Assembly (NCBI RefSeq): GCF_032854445.1
Contig: NC_088303.1
Span: 7,501-71,500 of the forward strand
Direction: 5' to 3'
Source: Liolophura sinensis
Lineage: Eukaryota; Mollusca; Polyplacophora; Chitonida; Chitonidae
DNA: 64,000 nt
The position numbers and the translations under genes are program-made. The notes beneath the pieces are model-generated. The model worked only from the letters and a program-made list of their open reading frames with translations. It did not search any database and had not been told where the DNA came from. Shown one piece after another: positions 45,746 through 56,347 of the stretch (within the stretch, counting starts at the first letter, position 1; the number at the start of each line of letters is the position of its first letter).

Positions 45746-45926
45746 ATGTAGCAACAATTTCACAAGCACGAAAAGACAGGTACAGTACTTAACAGTGATG
45801 GTCAAAGGGATTAACAGCATTTTTGTAAACAATCCCCACGATACGGCTGAAATACTTCAAAGTGGCGTTAAGCCATAATCGTTTAATTTTAAAACAAATT
45901 ACCCTTTCTACCATAGAAGTGGTAGT

Positions 45927-46441
45927 CCAACAGAACAGGGCGAAATTGTTTTTATGAATTCTGACAGCTGTATAACCATAGAATCAATGAATTTGTCATC
46001 TCTTTCCACCATAATGACTTTCATATCTTTGAAAGTGTAAACCATAAAATGACATTGTTTACGATCAGCACAAAACAACTGGCCCTGAATTTGGTAAAAG
46101 TAATCATGATTTAAAGACAAATTGCCATCTTTTGATTTTAGGTGAGGTACAATCTGACAAGTTATCACTTTGTTACAACATACAAATGACATCATCATCA
46201 TAAACAACTAAGCGAGATATGGTGTGGATACAGACACAAAAAGACCACAATATGGGGTTTTAACATTGCACAATTTCTCTTCCACAGCAACAGGTTCATA
46301 CTTTGTCCATGACGCACAGAATCCGAAGTAAATAATTTTGGGTTAATTAAATAAGCAGTTAAATGTCTCCTGTTTGTTTTGCCTGTTAGCTTACAAATTC
46401 TTCCATAATTAGAAGCTGTTATACGCTTGCAGCGTTCTTCA
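45927..46441 (-). pseudogene. YqaJ-type exonuclease domain relic
   Basis: YqaJ-like proteins are PD-(D/E)XK 5'-3' exonucleases related to lambda exonuclease and are often carried by viruses and animal mobile elements. On the minus strand the order of blocks fits the family: 'ERCKRITASNYGRICKLTG' (46,437-46,380), 'TPYCGLFVSVSTPYLA' in another frame (about 46,260-46,215), and 'NHDYFYQIQGQLFCADRKQC' (about 46,112-46,053) followed by a lysine/valine strand. The part that should carry the catalytic SPDG and E-x-K residues is missing at about 46,215-46,180, and there are at least two frame changes, so it is inactive. The parent element is unknown. Confidence 0.65.
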
Positions 46442-46444
46442 TGT

Positions 46445-47100
46445 CAAAATTTATTGGAACCCTGTCCTATTGTGACTTGTTCTGTTTGTTGTGACTCAGA
46501 TAAAGTAATATTTTAAAACTTTTCCTCAGGAGTATACTATAAGTAGTCATGGTCTGCGGCTGGCCTATATAGGTTTGCTGGGGGAATGGTTTGTAAAATA
46601 GGCATCGGTAAAGACTTACTAGAATATTAATTGGCCTGAAAATTAACACACAAGTTGTCAACGGAAAATGGGTAAATAACACACTAAGCAATTTCTTTTG
46701 GCCTCGGATCAACTCTCCGAGGTTGCAAATCTCTCCCATGTCCAATTTAGTAATTGTAATTAACAGTATTATATTGATGATTAAGGTGTTAAAACTGTCT
46801 GTTATTGTAAATCTACCATTTTTCTTAAATATTCTCTGTAAATTCTTCTTTTATATAAGGTAGCAAAATGTCGATAGTAAACTTCATTAAAGTCTTGAAT
46901 CGGAGGATTAAAGACTACCTTTGGGACTGACGGGTAACCAGGCCCCAGCTAAAACAAGTCTGACAGACCACTGGCTGCCCGGTCGTATATCCAAGATAAA
47001 ACTTAGTTCAAACTTGTCCCGAATTTGTTTCCGAGTGAACCTGGGTAAACCGAGCTCGTCCAGTCAGTGAATGAGGAAGTATCTTTAACAACCAGATCGG
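46445..47100. other. No gene seen
   Basis: AT-rich DNA between the YqaJ relic and the retroelement promoter; nothing recognised. Confidence 0.45.
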
Positions 47101-47101
47101 T

Positions 47102-47112
47102 ATGGTATAAAA
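47102..47112 (+). promoter_or_regulatory. TATA box, probably of an LTR
   Basis: 'ggtataaaag' is followed by a pyrimidine-rich stretch near +30 ('ctttctctctggc'). It lies 400 bp upstream of the gag-like start at 47,518, so it could be the U3/R promoter of the retroelement whose LTRs I could not delimit. Confidence 0.45.
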
Positions 47113-47939
47113 GACCTTTCTCTCTGGCTGAAGTGACTTCATTTCATAACTGATGGGAAACCGTGTGTTGTTTAGGTAAGCAACTCAGACACTGATTAAC
47201 TCGCTAGCTTTAACATTATGTGTTTAATCTAATATAGTATACAACACATATACGAATATATATATTTATACCCCACATTATTATTACAACTATGGCATTT
47301 GTAAAATCTGAATTATATGTATATATTAATAAATAAACTTCATTTCACTACTGATTGGTATTTCAGACCATTACTATTACAACTCAGTCTGAACAACATA
47401 ATATTTGGGTGGAGAACTAAAAGAAAATCCAAGTACTTTAAAACAAAATAGAATCACAGCGGATGAAAAGAACATATCCTTTAAGAAGCCAAAAATTCAC
47501 GAGGTCAGCAATCAACCATGGCCGACGCAATCAAACTAGAAAATTACATACGACTCACAAATGGAAAATTCTGCTGGGAAAAATACATTCACCACGCATC
47601 CTTTATGATACCACAGCGCTGAATTATTTAATTCAGAATAGGTGGAGGAGCAGAGATTTGGTATAGTGGACTGATGACAAAGGCACCTTATGATCTCTAA
47701 AAGATGCCTTTTTCAAGAGGTTTGTGGCGATGGCTCTTCAATCGACATGTCGTGACTTAATCAACAACAATGGTCACACAGAAATAGATATTTCATTCAT
47801 AAAGTTAATGCGGCAAAGAACTGTATGTTGCAAAATTTCAGAAAATGTTGGAAACAAGTTTGGTTAAAAATGACTTAAAAACGAAATAAAGAAAATAGTG
47901 CAGCCGCAAAACATTTGTTTAGCTGATACGAAATGGCAA

Positions 47940-48015
47940 GACGTTATTAACATGTTCTTTTGATGCCCCAACCAGGACGGTGTTTGCGACATGAAAAGAA
48001 CATGTTAATAACGTC
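47940..48015. repeat. Perfect 22-bp hairpin
   Basis: 'gacgttattaacatgttctt' + 'tt' at 47940-47961 and its exact reverse complement at 47994-48015, with a 32-base loop. It lies inside the gag-like relic. Confidence 0.9.
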
Positions 48016-48227
48016 CAACCTACAGTCGCTAAGCATTAAGACACATTAAGCAGCAAGATGGACCAGCTAACGGTAATGATCATGTCTCTGATCCGTGAAA
48101 AAAGAGGCAATGATCGATACTCCAACGATAGGCTAAAAAGAAGGGACCACAGTCCAAGAAGAGAGCAAAGTCCAAGAAGAGACCGAAGTCGGAGTAGGAA
48201 CTATGACAATCACTATCAATGAAGAGA

Positions 48228-48412
48228 TAGAGTGAGTGAGTGAATGCTTGGGGTTTAACGTCGTGCTCAACAATTTTTCAGTCCGTATGACGACGAAGGA
48301 ATCCTTAGGGTGTATGTAATGTACCTCTTTGTTGCAGGACGGATTTCCACCGCTCCTTTTATCTAGTGCTGCTTCACTGAGACGGTTTACCGAAGGCAAG
48401 TAAACAGAAACC
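48228..48412 (-). repeat. SINE-B copy inserted in the retroelement relic
   Basis: Minus strand: gtgagtgagtg tail complement, 'ggggtttaacgtcg', 'gacgacgaaggaatcctta' and 'ctgcttcactgagac'. The head is missing. Confidence 0.85.
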
Positions 48413-48679
48413 TAGAAATCCTATTAACATAGAAAATAGGAGTTGTCGTCTGTCTATAGGGTGAATTCCTTTAGGGACGGACATAGCGAACAGGTAGAAC
48501 TTAAGAGCAAGGGAAAAGCGAAAAGCAAAATACTACGGAATATATATATGTTCTAACGACAATGAATAAAAATACCATTTCAATTAAAGTAAACGGAAAG
48601 GTTGTCCAAGCGTTGGTTGATACGGGAGCATCTGTATCCGTTATTTCGGAGAGAGTGTTGATAAAGATGAGCATAGTAG

Positions 48680-48910
48680 TAGGGGGAATAGGGGTTCTGG
48701 CGCACGCCCCCCTTGGTAAATAGAGGCTCCCAGCCAGAGGTCCAGAAGTTCTAGTATACACACTATAGGTTCTGGCACCCCCCCCCCCCTCTTGGGGCCC
48801 TCCCCATAACAAATAGAGCCCCCCCCCCCCCTTTCCCTGCTTCCCCATACCCCCCCCCCCCTTAGGCGCCTCCCAAGCCAAGGCATACACGCTTATTTAC
48901 AAGTCTCGCC
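48680..48910. repeat. Poly-C-rich segment
   Basis: Four C runs of 9-14 bases within about 130 bp, with shared 'ggttctggc' and 'aaatagag' phrases suggesting a short duplicated unit. Gly/Pro-rich frames through it are artefacts. Confidence 0.75.
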
Positions 48911-50386
48911 TACACACACACATTGATATGAGGCGGCCTAGTTGGCATTTCATACATAAGGATTATAGTATATATATACGCTGGCTGTATTGCACAACAG
49001 GCTGATTCAGATGATTTTCTCCCCACTGTAGGGCTTAAACCACGGATTTTTATAAAAAAATAAATGTGACAGCCTTTTTCAGCGTGTCTTGTTTGATAAG
49101 ATCCAGTATTTTTAGGAGGATTGGAAATATTTTGTTTATGCGAAATAGACTTTCCAATTTAGCCTATGTTTCGTGGGTCGTGGGATATAGCTCAGTCGGC
49201 TGACAGAGGTGGGAAAGGCGCTGTGTGTAAGGGGTGTATTCATATACTACATGTATAAGGGGATGTTTGCTAGCTCAAATCCGGATTTGGTCTCCTGTAT
49301 ATGTAGTATATGAATACATTACCTGCATATGATGCCGGGCTCTACGCACTTCTAAGGAATCTCTGCAACTTTCGACAGTTTCGGGGGGGCAGAGAGACCT
49401 TACCAAGGGGTGTTGTAGATGGCCCAAAGGTAGTGGGATGTGTCAGCAATTAACCAATTAACCCCCCTAACGGTGGTTCGCTAGCGCCCAAAAATCCGGA
49501 GCCCGCCGTTAGAGTGGTGAATAATTGGTAACAGGCTGAGCTATAAACCAGGCCTTTTGCTTTTGCTTTATAGCTCAAATTATTCAAATTATTTCTCGAC
49601 ATAGATATGTGACTGATAGTACATGTATTTGAATTGTTTTTTGTATTTTACAAAGTTTATTTCTACCTACTGTGACTTAGCTGCTCAAATCGTATGGTGC
49701 CACTACACTTTTAGTGAGTGACAGTCACAGATTCAGTGGTGATAATTTTGCCTGTTCTCAGTCTCAGAGCCATGTATACTGTATTCTGATTTGGTTCCGT
49801 TTCACGTGAAGTAGTGTAACTGTGAGTGACATGCACCTGCTGTGCCAAATTACCATGCATTTTGATTGTTTTCCGTTTTGTGTATTTTATTGTTTATTTA
49901 TTTCTACCTCCTGATTCACAGCATTCACACTGCTGCGCCAAACTGCCATTGTTTTCCTTACATCTGTATTGAATTGTGTATTTTACAGTTTCTACCTCCT
50001 ATTTCACATTTGGTTGTCCAAAGCATAACAGACTGTAACCATACATAGTTTAATATAAAATTTATGTACTCTTTTTAGTGATTCGCACTCAGTGTCAGTC
50101 ATTGGTGGGAAATGTGTGATATATTTGGTGCCCCCAAAACAGTCAATTTCTGGGGTCCAAAAGTAATACATTATTTCCAGTGATATAAAGCTATTAAAAG
50201 GTCTTGTTTTTCAATGATACAGTGGCGATAAAATGTCTCCGGCGGCAGACCCCCTGCTTATTTACAACGGCCCCCAAACCCCCTATTGTCAGATCCTGGC
50301 TAATGCTCTGCCCACGGGGCTCTCGAGACATAGCATGGGGTTGCCCTGGTTCCAAACAAGTTCCCCCTGGGCACCTCCCCAGAACA
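48911..50386. other. Non-coding stretch before the Polinton
   Basis: Contains a tRNA-like start at 49,187 ('gggatatagctcagtcgg') that does not complete a cloverleaf, a hairpin at 49,236-49,317, and three loose copies of a 'tttctacctcctgattcaca'-like phrase (about 49,660, 49,900 and 49,985). No gene recognised. Confidence 0.5.
49236..49317. repeat. Perfect 17-bp hairpin
   Basis: 'gtattcatatactacat' at 49236-49252 and its reverse complement at 49301-49317, with a 48-base loop, next to the tRNA-like sequence. Possibly a tRNA-related or foldback repeat. Confidence 0.85.
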
Positions 50387-51049
50387 TCATTCGGAAAGAG
50401 CGTTTTTCAGCTCTTGCCGAGCTAGTTTTCGGCCGTAATCTATAAGCTGTTTTTTCGTGCTTTCATCGATCTGTACGGCGTTGAATGCCTTACGAGACAT
50501 AGCACGTATCTCCTGCTTTAGATCAGAGAAGTTCTTGAGCTCCTGAACGACTTGCCTGTACTCTACATTAGAAATAACACCATCAGATAATGCTGTAGAT
50601 ACCTGCGCACGGATGCTGTTAAGTTTAGCCTCGCCCAACAGCCGTATATCGTTATGTTTCTTGGCCTTTGCGTGAAGTCGGCGGCTAACGAATTTTCCGG
50701 CGGCATTTACGACACCGCAAGCTATGGCCGCAAGCTTCCATAGCCAAGACAGCAGGTGCTGCAATTATTGTTGTGAGTAGTCCCACACCTGCAACCCCTA
50801 GTCCCAAACCGGCCGTGAGCATGGCCGAATCAAGGGCCTCGGCGGCTAAGACACCGCGCCGGTACTTTTGGTACAAGGCCCGGCGGAGATCTCGCTCAGA
50901 TTCAAGCTACCTCTGTATTTCGCTGATATACTGCAGGCGATGGGCGTGCGCCACGCCCTCCGGGGGTTTTCAACCATCGGCGCGGTCGGGGTCAAGGGAT
51001 GGTCATCCGTCGGCTCTTCATCCGTGATCGCTGGGTACAGCCGTCCCAT
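50387..51049 (-). pseudogene. Polinton small hydrophobic/helical protein, frameshifted
   Basis: Start at 51,049 ('MGRLYPAITDEEPTDDHPL'). After a frame change near 50,880 there is a Gly-rich hydrophobic segment ('MLTAGLGLGVAGVGLLTTII'). After another near 50,750 there is a charged helical C-terminal part ('AKLNSIRAQVSTALSDGVI', 'VVQELKNFSDLKQEIRAMSR'). The combination of one membrane-type segment and a helical tail suggests a minor virion or membrane protein. The similarity I recall is to uncharacterised proteins of animal Polintons, so the function is unknown. It is the leftmost gene and ends at the element/host boundary. Confidence 0.6.
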
Positions 51050-51059
51050 ATTCTCCGTC

Positions 51060-51886
51060 CTACGAATCAACAACGTCGGTAAACTCTAAATCGTCATGGG
51101 GAATACTAACACGAAAGCTTATAAGTTTTATACCGGACTCTAAATAGATGTAATCGAGTTTGGCATCGCTCCCTGCAAAGACCCGTATATCCTCGAGAGA
51201 GCTCCGGATGACTGGGTCGCCCTGGGCCGGTAATTTGATCATAAGTCTGAGCTCCCTTCCATCGTGCTCTGCAGGCCACTTTAGTCTCACCCCGGTAATC
51301 AAGGAGGAACGGCGCTGAGAGGCCACGCCAAGTACGATGTTGAAGATAAGTATAGATCCAGGGTTTATTTCTATCATGGACAAAGATATACTTGTTTCCC
51401 CTATAAGAAGTGCGGAATCTACACCTTCGACGGCAGATAGTGCTAAGCCACCTCTGACACCCTTAGCTAGATAACACTTGCTGACTGGTACCCACGACAA
51501 AAAAGAGGCTCCGGAGTTGAAAATTTTTTCACCTTGATTATATCGGCCTGAACCGTCATCGGGGTCACCTTAACATCTATAAACCAATCGAGCTCTGGCT
51601 AAGAACAAAGCGGTCTTCAAGCGAATTAATGAGAGTTTTTTGTTCCTCAATCACCTCAGAAGGAGACTTGCGCTCTTGCTCTATAGAGGATGAGACATCT
51701 TGAAGGGAAGCAAACGTGGCAGGTTCTGCTTGCCCCCCCCCCGTAATCTTTTTTACGGCTGTACTTGCCACTTTGAAACTGAAAGGGGTAGATTTTACCT
51801 GCCTGGCCTTGAAGTTCGAACTCCAACACATCTGCCAAGTCGCTTAAAGACAGGCACGCAGACCTGGGACCGGCTGCGTCATCCAT
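51060..51886 (-). pseudogene. Polinton protein of unknown function, beta-rich, frameshifted
   Basis: Starts 'MDDAAGPRSACLSLSDLAD' at 51,886. Frame changes occur near a G run at about 51,735-51,775, near 51,590, and at a T run near 51,503. The last open part (51,500-51,060, 'GVDSALLIGETSISLSMIEI', 'RVFAGSDAKLDYIYLESGI') is rich in predicted beta strands. It sits 3 bp downstream of the fibre-like gene on the same strand, so the two were probably co-transcribed. It could be a capsid-associated or spike-base protein; I do not recognise the family with confidence. Confidence 0.55.
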
Positions 51887-51888
51887 AC

Positions 51889-52484
51889 TTATTGTATTTC
51901 TAGGATAGCACTGAGGTACTCTACATTAATATACTTGCCGTTTTTTTCTAAACGTGCCACGGTCAAGTGTGTTATATAGTCGTCGCGCAAGGCTTTGTAC
52001 TGTGGGTTGGGAAATGAAACCGTCTTCCCGCAGTTTATCCCTTCAGCAGTCACGGCGATGGCCTGAAGTAGTGTTGAAGCGCCACCGAAATCTGAGGTTA
52101 TCCTCACGTTTTCTAAGGTGCTCAGTTCATCTAAATGCACGAAGACTTCTTTGTGTGTGACCAAGTTAGGTAGATTTTAACCCTCCATAGTCCCCCCCCC
52201 ATTTCTAGTGAGGGTAAGGACTAGGCGGCCCGTGGCTTCATTCAATCCCAGAGAAATCTCATGCGGGCGGAATATTTCCTTGTCCAGCGTACAGACATTG
52301 TTGTAGTACAGACTTCAACACGTTTGCCCTCAAGCAAGAAGCCCGCTCCGGTGGGGATATTCACCCAGGCTGGGTAGAATGTTATCTCGCGAAGGGCGGT
52401 TTTAAGGCGGCCGTCGAGGTTGTTAAGGGCATGAGGCAGAGTGTGCTGTGCCCCATTTAGAATGTCAGCCAACGTGATGAACAT
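51889..52484 (-). pseudogene. Polinton fibre/knob-like protein, one frameshift and one stop
   Basis: ATG at 52,484 ('MFITLADILNGAQHTLPHAL'). There is a frame change near 52,318 and an in-frame TAA near 52,180, after which the same frame continues with 'VTHKEVFVHLDELSTLENVR' to a stop at 51,889. The layout of a short N-terminal tail and a beta-rich globular end resembles attachment-type proteins of related elements; this is inference from memory of similar uncharacterised proteins. Its start lies only 10 bp from the start of the plus-strand gene at 52,495, so the two share a divergent promoter or overlapping leaders. Confidence 0.6.
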
Positions 52485-52494
52485 TTTAGCCACG

Positions 52495-53185
52495 ATGAAG
52501 AGCGAGGCTTACAGGCTCAATAGAGAGGCCACTTACAAGGCCGGGGCATTTCATAGTATCCAAACCCACGCAGAGCAGCTCACGCGATTTGACATCTACA
52601 TCGATGAAAAGAAGGCCTTTCCAGTCCAGTTCACAGATGTGTTGGCCAAGAACCGGCTGCCAAAGATAACCAGCAATGACACTGTTCGGGCCTGGAACAC
52701 CAATCCTATGCAATTCTGGCAGAACCAAGTGAACTTCGCGGTCTGGTGCGCAAGCACGGGCTGTGGCATCTCTGCAAAAGACCATCTTCTCGCCCCCGAC
52801 CAACGAATAAGGGCCCTGTACACGTTCCATGTGTATTACCAACCTAGGCGGTTCTTGGAAGAGATCCAGGCCCCCCTGCCTCAAGACAGAGCGTGTGCGA
52901 CATTCGAAAACCCCTACAACAAGAGGGCCTATAAGAGGATTTGTAGGGAGTTCCACGTAGATAAGCACACAGACAGGAGGCGCAGGGGGGTGAATCACGG
53001 CCTCGGAGTGGCATATTACTATGTCACGAGAACGGGCTACAGCCCCATTGGCGATGGGACCTTCGATCCGAGCAGGATGTCGTTCACATCGTTTTCAGGA
53101 TGAAAAGAATCACAATGCGGAGAAGACAGCCATCGTCGTCACTGGGGCTGGTATCGGCTTACTGCTGCTGTGGACTATGCGTTAA
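52495..53185 (+). pseudogene. Polinton structural-type protein, C-terminally rearranged
   Basis: Open from 52,495 ('MKSEAYRLNREATYKAGAF') to a TGA at 53,101, with conserved-looking 'FDIYIDEKKAFPVQFTDVLA' and 'FYVWCAS'-like/'HDHLL'-like blocks. The other frame then gives an acidic linker and a single hydrophobic segment ('AIVVTGAGIGLLLLWTMR') ending at 53,185. The abrupt switch from the globular part to a membrane-type tail suggests an internal deletion with a frameshift at about 53,098. It overlaps tail to tail by about 27 bp with the minus-strand gene ending at 53,159. Possibly a membrane-anchored minor capsid protein; function unknown. Confidence 0.6.
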
Positions 53186-54410
53186 ATACTCGCGAACAGC
53201 CACGAGCATTAGGCCACCTACGGCGACGATTAGAGCCCAGACATTATCGGCCAGCCACCCAGCCGCTTTCAAGAGAAGGTTCAGTAGCCAGGACACGATA
53301 CTGCCAATAATACCCGGAATCGCAGCGGCAGCCTTCCCAGCCAGCTTGCCAAGGGCGCGCGCCAGGGACTGGAGATGCTTTTTCACCCATTCTTTAAGAG
53401 CACGCCCGTCGGATGGAGGTGGTGTTGGCTGGATGCCCCCGCCGGACCCACTGAGAATGGAGACCACGGTTATTCCTTGCTTCCGGAAGAGGGTGCGGAC
53501 GCGCTCGGCCAGAGTGGTATCCTTGTGTAGGATGCGGTCGATCGTCTGCTTGATGAGGCGTATTTGCGTGCGCAGGGCTTCGGCCGTTAAAGAGGCTGCT
53601 TCGAGCCGGGCCACCCTCTCGTCCTCGAGATTCCTTATCTGGTCTTCGATCCGGCCCCGGGAGAATTCATCAGGGGCCTCCCCCAACTTCCGTTTTTCTA
53701 TTGCGATGTCCTTATCGAGACTTGACAGCTTGGCGAGGTTATTCGCGTGTTCGCCTTCCGAGGTCTGCAGTGCCTTCTCAAGCCCCAGAAGTTCTCGCAT
53801 GGGAAAGGGAGGGTCGTTTATCGTTTCAAAAGCCCACCCGACCTCACTATCCGTCAAGCTTGTTTCCAGTGTGTGGACAGCATCAGAGGCCTTTTTCGCT
53901 GGGCGGCTTAAATCCTCCAGCTCCATGGTATCTGCCTCGCCAGCCGCTGCATCGAGTTCTGAGCTCGCTGTCTCCAGGGCTGCGACTGTTGCCGGATGCA
54001 ACGATGTCTGTTTTTTTCTTTTCCAGTCTATAAATCCCAGCCCCCTCCCGCCTAACAACATTAACCCCTCCTTTATTGGCGACTGTTGAGAGGGCTAGCG
54101 GTTCACCTGTTGGTTTGTTGATGATGTCCAGTTTGGGGTGGGCCGCAAGTCGCAGAGGACCTTGGACAACCTTAAACTTTGTGTAATGGCGAAAGACGGG
54201 GGTAAGGCTGGGATTCACCTTCGCCAAGGCATCGAAATAATCATTCACGTCGGCCTGCGTCAGCTCTTGTTGAAGGTTTCTGGCGGCCGCACCACGGCTT
54301 TGTTGCTCGGGAACATCATCACCTGCAAGGAGAGGGGTCTGTTCGTCGTCTATGTTGTTTTCCTCTTGGGCGTCATCGAATGCCGGATTATCAAAGTCGA
54401 AGTCTGCCAT
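53159..54410 (-). pseudogene. Polinton coiled-coil/membrane protein, one frameshift
   Basis: ATG at 54,410 ('MADFDFDNPAFDDAQEENNI'), acidic N-terminus with 'EQTPLLAGD'. A frame change between about 54,060 and 54,000 leads into a 300-residue open part. That part has a charged heptad-rich helix ('EDQIRNLEDERVARLEAASL', 'LRTQIRLIKQTIDRIL'), a Gly/Pro linker, and an amphipathic-to-hydrophobic C-terminus ('GKAAAAIPGIIGSIVSWLL', 'NVWALIVAVGGLMLVAV'). Such a membrane-active tail would suit a protein that disrupts or lines membranes during entry or assembly, but that is inference. Its start is divergent from the capsid gene with a 44-bp gap. Confidence 0.65.
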
Positions 54411-54454
54411 AATCCTCGTATTGAACATTGCAAGGTATACCTTCAATACACACA
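54411..54454. promoter_or_regulatory. 44-bp divergent promoter region
   Basis: The only space between the minus-strand coiled-coil gene (start 54,410) and the plus-strand capsid gene (start 54,455). It must hold leaders and promoter elements for both. No TATA box is obvious; 'tatacc' occurs near 54,436. Confidence 0.4.
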
Positions 54455-55736
54455 ATGGATGCATACGGACTCAGGCTAAACCCTTTCAGAACACTCCGTA
54501 AGCCTCGGGGGGTACAAGGTGTACGGCAGTCCTTGGTCGTCACCAACAACCCGAGTACGATCGACCAGAATCAACAAGTCTTGATCCGCTGCCCCAACCT
54601 CGGCGCAAATGACGTCATTGTGCTCGGTACCGTGGGCTTGGCCTTCTCGATCACGATCAATTCATCCGACCCGAAACCCACAGTGATCGGGAATCTCGGA
54701 CACGCAGTAGTCAAGAAAACCACGATCAGAATAAGCGGGAATGAGGTAATGTCCATCGACGACTCTGATGTGTTTCATTGCTACGGCGACTTATGGCTGA
54801 CCAAAAACGAACGGCGGAATGCGGCCTACCAAGGCATCGGCAGCGAAAACATGCTTAAACTTCGAGTCGGAGCGGAGGACTCAAGTAACGATGATGCTGG
54901 AGAAAAAGCCATCGCTCGCGCCTTTGGCAGCCGGTTCCACATCACGCTAGACTTTGAGCTTCTAGATAGCCACATGCCATTCTACCAGAGTGCCTTGGCC
55001 GACCGACTGGAGTACGAACTGACGTTCAACGATTACAGTCGGGTCATCCAGAAAACAGGCGATGCCGACGCGACTTACACCATCGACAACATCAGCCTGG
55101 AGTTCGATATGGTCACCGAAGAGGAGCTCGCTGGACAGATCCGCACCCAGTTTCCATTCTGTATGATCGCGTCCTCCGCCACCGAAAGTTTGTGAAGGAC
55201 AAGTCTGATACTCTTTGGAACATAAACCTGAGCACACCCGCGAGAGCAATGAAGGGCATCCTCATGCTGTTCGAGACTAAAGGAACCCCGTGGAATAGGA
55301 GATCGGAATCCTTCTACAACCCGAAGATCACCAAAGTAGAAGTCACAAAAGAAGGGGTCCACAATCAGCTGTACAGCCAGGGCATACGGGCGTACCAGCA
55401 ATGGGGCGAGGTCCAGAGGTTCTTCGCCTACGGAAGCGGGACCCTGAGGTGGCCAGGGTTAGAGTTAGAGAGTTAAAGACTTAGGCCTGTCAGACGTCTC
55501 CCTGGAAGAGTTTTTGACGCACAAGCACGCCTTCTGGCTTGACCTTCGGCCAAGCGACGATGACGAGCTGCATGGCAGTTGGAGACGCGTTCTGAACGCC
55601 AGCGAGGGGATTACGATACACGATACTAACGACAAAAGAGAGAGAGGAGCCCGGCGTGTTAAACGTATATCTCTATGTGATCATTGACGCAAAGCTGCAC
55701 ATCCAAAATGGTGGATTCGTTAGCGCGCTTTATTGA
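54455..55736 (+). pseudogene. Polinton major capsid protein, left copy, several breaks
   Basis: Hexon-type double-jelly-roll capsid protein that would assemble the icosahedral shell. Starts 'MDAYGLRLNPFRTLRKPRG'. The first frame is open to 55,195 ('VIVLGTVGLAFSITINSSD', 'HITLDFELLDSHMPFYQSAL', 'ELTFNDYSRV', 'IDNISLEFDMVTEEELA'). A frame change near 55,185 continues in 55,192-55,476 ('DTLWNINLSTPARAMKGIL'), and a further segment to 55,736 has two or more breaks, including an aberrant stretch at 55,430-55,485. The right copy is uninterrupted in this last part. The end overlaps the ATPase start by 29 bp. Beta-rich content, position beside the packaging ATPase and motifs support the call. Confidence 0.78.
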
Positions 55737-56322
55737 TGACGCCCACTGCGAGATTATCTGTGGGCAGACGAACTGCGGCAAAACAGTCTTCGTACTGGAC
55801 CTGTTTGAGGGCCCTTTCCGCGATTTTTTTCATCACATTGTGATCCTGTGCCCCACTCTTAAGCATAACGAGGCGTACCTGCGGCGATGGATACTGTCTG
55901 ACCTTGAGGTCTAGTGTTTTGATCCCGGCGAGCAGCTCAACGAATGCCATAGAGCTTTCTACAGACTGTTCGACGGGGAGCCCACCCTATACATCATCGA
56001 TGATTGTAGGACGTTGGAGGCGATGAAGAAGAAACAAAAAATGCTGTCATTTAGGGCTTTCTCCGGCCGTCATGCAAAGCAAAGCGTCTGGGTCCTCACT
56101 CAGAAATACAACGCCGTCCCCAAAGGCTTTCGCAAGCAGACAAGGTGGGTGGCTTTATTCCACTGCAAAGATCGGCACTCGTTCAATGAATGCCTGGAGG
56201 AGAACCACATCATCGAGACCGAGAGCGAAAAGGCAGAGGTTCGACAGAAGCTCAAGAACAATCCGCATTCTAAGCTCCTGCTAATGACCGATACGCCCGC
56301 CACATCTAAGATTATATATTAG
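55708..56322 (+). pseudogene. Polinton packaging ATPase (FtsK/HerA, A32-like), one stop
   Basis: ATP-driven DNA-packaging motor. Walker A 'CGQTNCGKTVFVLDL' near residues 13-27; 'VILCPTLKHNEAYLRRW' follows. Walker B is 'TLYIIDDC' (about 55,986-56,009) and a sensor-like 'SVWVLTQKYNAVP' follows. The single interruption is TAG at 55,912-55,914, in frame between Walker A and Walker B; the frame continues directly. About 205 residues, the usual size for Polinton ATPases. The same TAG is present in the right copy. Confidence 0.88.
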
Positions 56323-56347
56323 ACGTAAGCGCCCCTACGTATTAGGC

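Larger units (their letters stand above)
47518..48670 (+). pseudogene. Retroelement gag-protease relic
   Basis: A gag-like start 'MADAIKLENYIRLTNGKFCW' at 47,518 and a basic Arg/Ser-rich tail ('DHSPRREQSPRRDRSRSRN', about 48,150-48,210) are followed by a retroviral-type aspartic protease segment at about 48,580-48,665, with active-site 'ALVDTGASVSVIS'. Stops and frame changes are frequent, a SINE-B is inserted at 48,228, and no reverse transcriptase follows. An LTR retrotransposon relic; its clade is not determinable from what is left. Confidence 0.65.

Noticed and set aside
48501-48890. Gly/Pro-rich minus-strand frames near 48.7 kb
   Set aside because: They arise from runs of C on the plus strand.
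49187-49260. tRNA gene starting 'gggatatagctcagtcgg'
   Set aside because: Has an A-box-like start but no anticodon stem, B box or acceptor closure at the right distances. The SINE heads were rejected as tRNA genes for the same reason.
53100-54089. 330-codon plus-strand frame opposite the Polinton coiled-coil gene
   Set aside because: Ser/Arg-rich antisense shadow of the minus-strand gene at 53,159-54,410, whose amino-acid sequence looks like a real protein.
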